Source of the DNA: Alphaproteobacteria bacterium
Lineage (GTDB): Bacteria > Pseudomonadota > Alphaproteobacteria > Sphingomonadales > Sphingomonadaceae
Assembly: GCA_005882415.1 (NCBI GenBank)
Contig: VBAE01000127.1
Location: forward strand, 1 to 10,293
DNA: 10,293 nt
Direction: 5' to 3'
Both the position numbers and the translations under genes were made by a program. The notes beneath the pieces were generated by a model that was given only the letters and a program-made list of their open reading frames with translations, did not search any database and was not told the origin of the DNA. Positions within the stretch are counted from its first letter, which is position 1. Every line of letters starts with the position of its first letter. Positions 7,442 through 10,293 of the stretch are shown piece by piece.

Positions 7442-9728
7442 CGCGACCGACACCGTCACCGAGGCGGCAGGCGGCGGAACGGACACCGTCCAGTCCTCCA
7501 TCTCCTACACGCTCGGCTCGGAGGTCGAGAATCTCGTCCTGACCGGCGCAGGCGTGATCGCCGGCACCGGCAACGCACTCGCCAACAGCCTCACCGGCAA
7601 TGCAGCGGCGAACACGCTCGACGGCGGCGCAGGCGCGGACTCGATGGCGGGCGGCGCGGGCGACGACACCTATATCGTCGACAATGCCGGCGACACCATC
7701 GCCGAGCTCGCCGGCGGCGGCACCGACTCCGTCTCCAGCTCGGTCAGCTACACCCTCTCCGCCGAGGTCGAGAATTTGACCCTTACCGGCGCCGCCGCGA
7801 TCAACGGCACCGGCAACGCCTCCAACAACATCCTCACCGGCAACAGCGCCGCCAACGTGCTGACCGGCGGCGCGGGCGACGACACTTACGTCATCGACGC
7901 ATCCGACACCGTGGTCGAAGCCGCGGGCGGGGGCACCGACACCATCGTCTCCGCCGCCACCTACACGCTCGGCGCGGAGCTGGAGAATTTGACCCTCACC
8001 GGCGCCGCCGCGATCAACGGCACCGGCAATGCGCTGAACAATGTCATCCTCGGCAACTCCGCCGCCAACATCCTCACCGGCGGCGACGGTAACGACATAC
8101 TGAACGGCGGCCTCGGCGCGGACAGCATGACCGGCGGCCTCGGCGACGACACCTACGTGATCGACAGCCTCTCCGACTCGGTCGCCGAGCTCTCCGGCCA
8201 GGGCACCGACACCATCCAGAGCAGCATCGCCTGGACGCTTGGCGCCACCTTCGAGAATCTCGTCCTCACCGGCTCGGCCAACATCAACGGCACCGGCAAT
8301 GCCTCGGCGAACAGCCTCACCGGCAATGCGGGCAACAATATCCTCGACGGCGGCCTCGGCGCCGACGCGATGGCGGGCGGGGCAGGCAACGACACCTTCC
8401 TCGTCGACAATGCCGGCGACACCGTGTCCGAAAACGCGGGCGAGGGCGCCGACACCGTCCAGTCCTCGGTGAGCTTCACCCTCGGCGCCAATATCGAAGG
8501 GCTGACCCTCACCGGCACGGCCAATTTGAACGCCACCGGCAACGACATCGCCAACGCGCTGAACGGCAATGCCGGCAACAACGTCCTGAACGGGGGCCTC
8601 GGCGCAGACGTCATGACGGGCGGCGACGGCGACGATATCTACCTGGTCGACAATAGCGGCGACAAGGCGAACGAGGTCAGCGCGACAGGCGGCAACGACC
8701 TCGTCCAGTCCTCGGTGAGCTTCGCCCTCGGCGCCAATGTCGAGCGCCTGACCCTCACCGGCACCGGCAACATCACCGCCGTCGGCAATGCGCTCAACAA
8801 CGTGCTTCTCGGCAATAGCGGCAACAACACCCTCTCGGGCGGCGCGGGTGCCGATACGATGACCGGCGGCCTCGGCAACGACATCTACATCGTCGACGAA
8901 GCGGGCGACGTGGTCGCGGAAAGCTCAGGCGGCGGCACCGACCGCGTCGACTCGGCGATCAGCTACACGCTCGGTGCCTTCGTCGAGAATTTGACCCTCA
9001 CCGGCACGTCGGCGATCGGCGGCACCGGCAACAGTCTCGCCAACGTCATCATCGGCAATTCCGCTGCGAACGTGCTTACCGGCGACGCGGGCAACGACAT
9101 TTTGAACGGCGGCCTCGGCGCCGACAACATGGCAGGCGGAATCGGCAACGACACTTATCTGGTCGATGACGCGGGCGACGTGGTGACCGAAGCCTCGGGT
9201 GCGGGCACCGACACCGTCCAGTCGGCCATCACCTACACGCTGGGCGCCAATCTTGAGGTCCTCACCCTCACCGGAACCGCGAACATCAACGGCACCGGCA
9301 ACGCGCTCGGCAACAGCTTGAACGGCAATGCCGGCGCCAACGTCCTCGACGGCGGCGGCGGCGCGGACCTCATGTTCGGCGGAAACGGCGACGACGTCTA
9401 TATCGTCTCGGATCTCGGAGACCGCGCGACCGAAGTGAGCGCGGCCGGCGGCTACGACACGGTGAAACGTCATGATCGGAAATTCCGGCAACAACACCCT
9501 GCTCGGCGGCGCGGGCAACGACACGATGACCGGCGGCCTGGGCAACGACGTCTATTATGTGGACCAGGTGGGCGATGTCGTGAACGAGAATGCGGGGGAG
9601 GGGACCGACACCATCATCTCCACCATCAGCCTGACCCTCGCCTCGACCATCGAGAACCTCACCCTGAGCGGCTCGGCGGCGCTCAGCGGCACCGGCAACG
9701 CCTCCGACAACATCCTCATCGGCAATAG
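7377..9728 (+). CDS. RTX-type protein, middle piece (same gene, frame 3)
   Basis: This is the continuation of the same protein after the first junction, not an independent gene. Repeat-matching sequence ('GNDTLVGGGGTDAMTGG') is readable from 7359; the nearest upstream stop in this frame is TGA at 7356-7358. GTG at 7377 is merely the first possible start codon, with no Shine-Dalgarno-like sequence before it. The piece carries units U15 to U22 and the first 28 residues of U23, all of the form 'DTYIVDNAGDTIAELAGG' then 'VENLTLTG' then 'INGTGNA' and RTX nonapeptides. True repeat sequence stops at about 9467; the remaining 87 codons to the TAG at 9726-9728 are Arg/His-rich with several cysteines and match no repeat, so they are out-of-frame readthrough. 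If the junctions are real, this piece would have neither the N-terminal domains nor the C-terminal secretion signal and would probably not be made as a functional protein. Confidence 0.8.
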   Translation: MGGGGTDAMTGGAGNDIYVVDDATDTVTEAAGGGTDTVQSSISYTLGSEVENLVLTGAGVIAGTGNALANSLTGNAAANTLDGGAGADSMAGGAGDDTYIVDNAGDTIAELAGGGTDSVSSSVSYTLSAEVENLTLTGAAAINGTGNASNNILTGNSAANVLTGGAGDDTYVIDASDTVVEAAGGGTDTIVSAATYTLGAELENLTLTGAAAINGTGNALNNVILGNSAANILTGGDGNDILNGGLGADSMTGGLGDDTYVIDSLSDSVAELSGQGTDTIQSSIAWTLGATFENLVLTGSANINGTGNASANSLTGNAGNNILDGGLGADAMAGGAGNDTFLVDNAGDTVSENAGEGADTVQSSVSFTLGANIEGLTLTGTANLNATGNDIANALNGNAGNNVLNGGLGADVMTGGDGDDIYLVDNSGDKANEVSATGGNDLVQSSVSFALGANVERLTLTGTGNITAVGNALNNVLLGNSGNNTLSGGAGADTMTGGLGNDIYIVDEAGDVVAESSGGGTDRVDSAISYTLGAFVENLTLTGTSAIGGTGNSLANVIIGNSAANVLTGDAGNDILNGGLGADNMAGGIGNDTYLVDDAGDVVTEASGAGTDTVQSAITYTLGANLEVLTLTGTANINGTGNALGNSLNGNAGANVLDGGGGADLMFGGNGDDVYIVSDLGDRATEVSAAGGYDTVKRHDRKFRQQHPARRRGQRHDDRRPGQRRLLCGPGGRCRERECGGGDRHHHLHHQPDPRLDHREPHPERLGGAQRHRQRLRQHPHRQ
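9459..9475 (+). other. Frame junction 2 inside unit U23 (inferred loss of about 92 bases)
   Basis: Frame 3 encodes 'GGYDTVK' to about 9467 and frame 1 encodes NVMIGNSGNN from 9466. The sister units U20 and U26 have 30 more residues here, including the whole 'SSVSF.LG...E.LTLTG' strand segment. U23 measures 154 bases; adding 92 gives 246, exactly the length of U20 and U26. The junction has only an A or AA overlap. Confidence 0.75.
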
Positions 9729-10293
9729 CGGCGCCAACACCCTGACCGGCGGCATCGGTAACGACACTCTGAACGGCGGGCTCGGCGCCGACACTTTGGT
9801 CGGCGGCATCGGCAACGACACCTACCAGATCGACGGCTCCGACATCCTCGTCGAAGCCGCCGGCGAGGGCACCGACATCGTCCAGGCCGGCTTCAACTAC
9901 ACCCTCCTCGACAATTTCGAAGTGCTGACCTTGACCGGGACCGGCAATATCAACGGCACGGGCAACTCGGCCGCGAACAGCCTCAATGGCAATGCCGGCA
10001 ACAACATCCTCGACGGCGGCGCCGGCGCGGACCAGATGTTCGGCGGCCTCGGCAACGACATCTATGTGGTCGATAACGCCGGCGACAAGGCGACCGAGAC
10101 CAGCGCCACCGGCGGCACGGACGAGGTCAGGAGCTCGGTCAGCTTCGTCCTCGGCAGCAGTATCGAGAATCTGACCCTCACCGGCTCCGCGGCAATCAAC
10201 GGCACCGGCAACGCCCTCGACAACATCATCACCGGCAATAGCGGCAACAACGTGCTGATCGGCGGCGCGGGGGCGGACACGCTCGACGGTGGT
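9472..10293 (+). CDS. RTX-type protein, C-terminal piece in the window (same gene, frame 1, 3' partial)
   Basis: Frame 1 is open from 9466 to the last base, and it encodes perfect array sequence: 'NVMIGNSGNNTLLGG', then units U24, U25 and U26. A TGA in this frame at 9463-9465 lies immediately before it, so it can only be reached by a frame change or by initiation at ATG 9472, which has no good ribosome binding site. The piece has no cysteine and keeps the calcium-binding consensus GGxGxDxxx several times. U26 ends exactly at base 10293, so the array or the C-terminal domain continues beyond the window. The type I secretion signal expected at the C-terminus of the family must lie downstream. 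Confidence 0.8.
   Translation, partial: MIGNSGNNTLLGGAGNDTMTGGLGNDVYYVDQVGDVVNENAGEGTDTIISTISLTLASTIENLTLSGSAALSGTGNASDNILIGNSGANTLTGGIGNDTLNGGLGADTLVGGIGNDTYQIDGSDILVEAAGEGTDIVQAGFNYTLLDNFEVLTLTGTGNINGTGNSAANSLNGNAGNNILDGGAGADQMFGGLGNDIYVVDNAGDKATETSATGGTDEVRSSVSFVLGSSIENLTLTGSAAINGTGNALDNIITGNSGNNVLIGGAGADTLDGG

Larger units (their letters stand above)
4016..10293 (+). repeat. Tandem array of 26 composite RTX units, mostly 243 bases (81 residues)
   Basis: Unit starts, at the codon before GNDTY or GDDTY: 4016, 4241, 4511, 4754, 4997, 5267, 5510, 5753, 5996, 6239, 6479, 6725, 6968, 7211, 7413, 7656, 7872, 8139, 8382, 8625, 8871, 9141, 9384, 9538, 9808, 10048. Consensus: 'aGNDTYvVDNAGDtVtE', 'aaGGGTDTVqSSVSYTL', 'aaEVENLTLTG', 'aaINGTGNaLANtITGNSG', 'aNiLDGGAGADTmaGG'. 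The first half is beta-strand rich; the second half provides degenerate and then perfect calcium-binding nonapeptides. Most units are 81 residues; 90-residue units carry one more nonapeptide and the U16 unit (7656) one fewer. U1 is divergent and only 75 residues. U14 and U23 are internally truncated at the frame junctions. Composite units of this kind occur in many alphaproteobacterial RTX proteins and are thought to make long extended rods at the cell surface. Confidence 0.9.
8871..10293 (+). repeat. Higher-order repeat: two three-unit blocks (U21-U23 and U24-U26)
   Basis: U21 and U24 are both 90-residue units with 'GNDxLNGGLGADxxxGG' followed by IGNDTY. U22 and U25 share 'EVLTLTGT.NINGTGN', 'NSLNGNAG.N.LDGG' and the rare phrase MFGG. 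U23 and U26 share GD(K/R)ATE, a Ser-Ala pair and GG before the next Asp. The same order is visible earlier in U17 (7872, GNDILNGGLGADSMTGG) through U20 (8625, GDKANEVSATGG), with one extra unit. The U24-U26 block is 756 bases; U21-U23 is 667 as it stands and 759 if the loss in U23 is restored. This indicates duplication of whole triplets rather than single units. Confidence 0.65.

Noticed and set aside
7352..9475. Programmed ribosomal frameshifting at the two junctions
   Set aside because: No slippery heptamer is visible, and a simple frame change would still leave about 22 and 30 residues missing from the units; deletion explains both facts.
7377..9728. Middle ORF as an independent gene with its own start
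   Set aside because: It begins inside a repeat unit, has no ribosome binding site, and continues the repeat series of the piece before it.
4016..10293. CRISPR array or satellite DNA
   Set aside because: The repeats are 243 bases long, contiguous, and conserved at protein level with synonymous changes, so they are coding repeats.
2..10293. Haemolysin or cytotoxin assignment
   Set aside because: RTX repeats alone do not mean a toxin; no hydrophobic pore-forming region or acylation-site context is visible in the window.

Overview
The whole window lies inside one enormous plus-strand gene. It encodes a secreted, repetitive calcium-binding protein of the RTX type (repeats-in-toxin glycine/aspartate nonapeptides). 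The reading frame is open from base 2 and still open at base 10293, so neither the true start (with promoter and ribosome binding site) nor the C-terminal type I secretion signal is visible. Base composition is very GC-rich, third codon positions are mostly G or C, and the repeat style is common in Alphaproteobacteria (sphingomonads, rhizobia, methylobacteria). I take the host to be a high-GC proteobacterium, probably alphaproteobacterial; this is inference from style, not from a marker gene.

Layout, N to C: (a) 2-2167, twelve degenerate 50-70-residue repeats of the form 'N...gDQ..P..aaL.DGgfVVvW.S..qDGs..GvygqrfD..G..vG.Ef', probably beta-propeller blades or a similar all-beta repeat; (b) 2168-3169, a right-handed beta-helix (pectin-lyase-like) domain; (c) 3170-3361, a first block of RTX nonapeptides; (d) 3362-3871, a beta-rich spacer with little repeat character; (e) 3872-4015, a second RTX nonapeptide block; (f) 4016-10293, a tandem array of 26 composite units, most of them 81 residues (243 bases). 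Each unit joins a beta-strand segment ('TYVVDNAGDTVTE...VENLTLTG') to a calcium-binding tail ('GTGNALAN..TGNSGNN.LDGGAGADTMAGG').

The gene is not one continuous frame. Two junctions, near 7356-7365 and near 9462-9468, change frame: frame 2 to frame 3, then frame 3 to frame 1. At both places part of a repeat unit is missing. Comparison with neighbouring units predicts losses of about 68 and 92 bases, and restoring those lengths gives exactly a 90-residue and an 82-residue unit, both sizes found elsewhere in the array. The pieces are therefore 2-7441, 7377-9728 (readable from 7359) and 9472-10293 (readable from 9466). Either the gene is broken in this strain, or the repeats were mis-assembled; the sequence alone cannot decide.

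No second gene, RNA gene, mobile element, CRISPR array, terminator or convincing promoter is visible. The most interesting structure is the array itself: unit lengths change in steps of nine residues, and its C-terminal third is organised into higher-order three-unit blocks.
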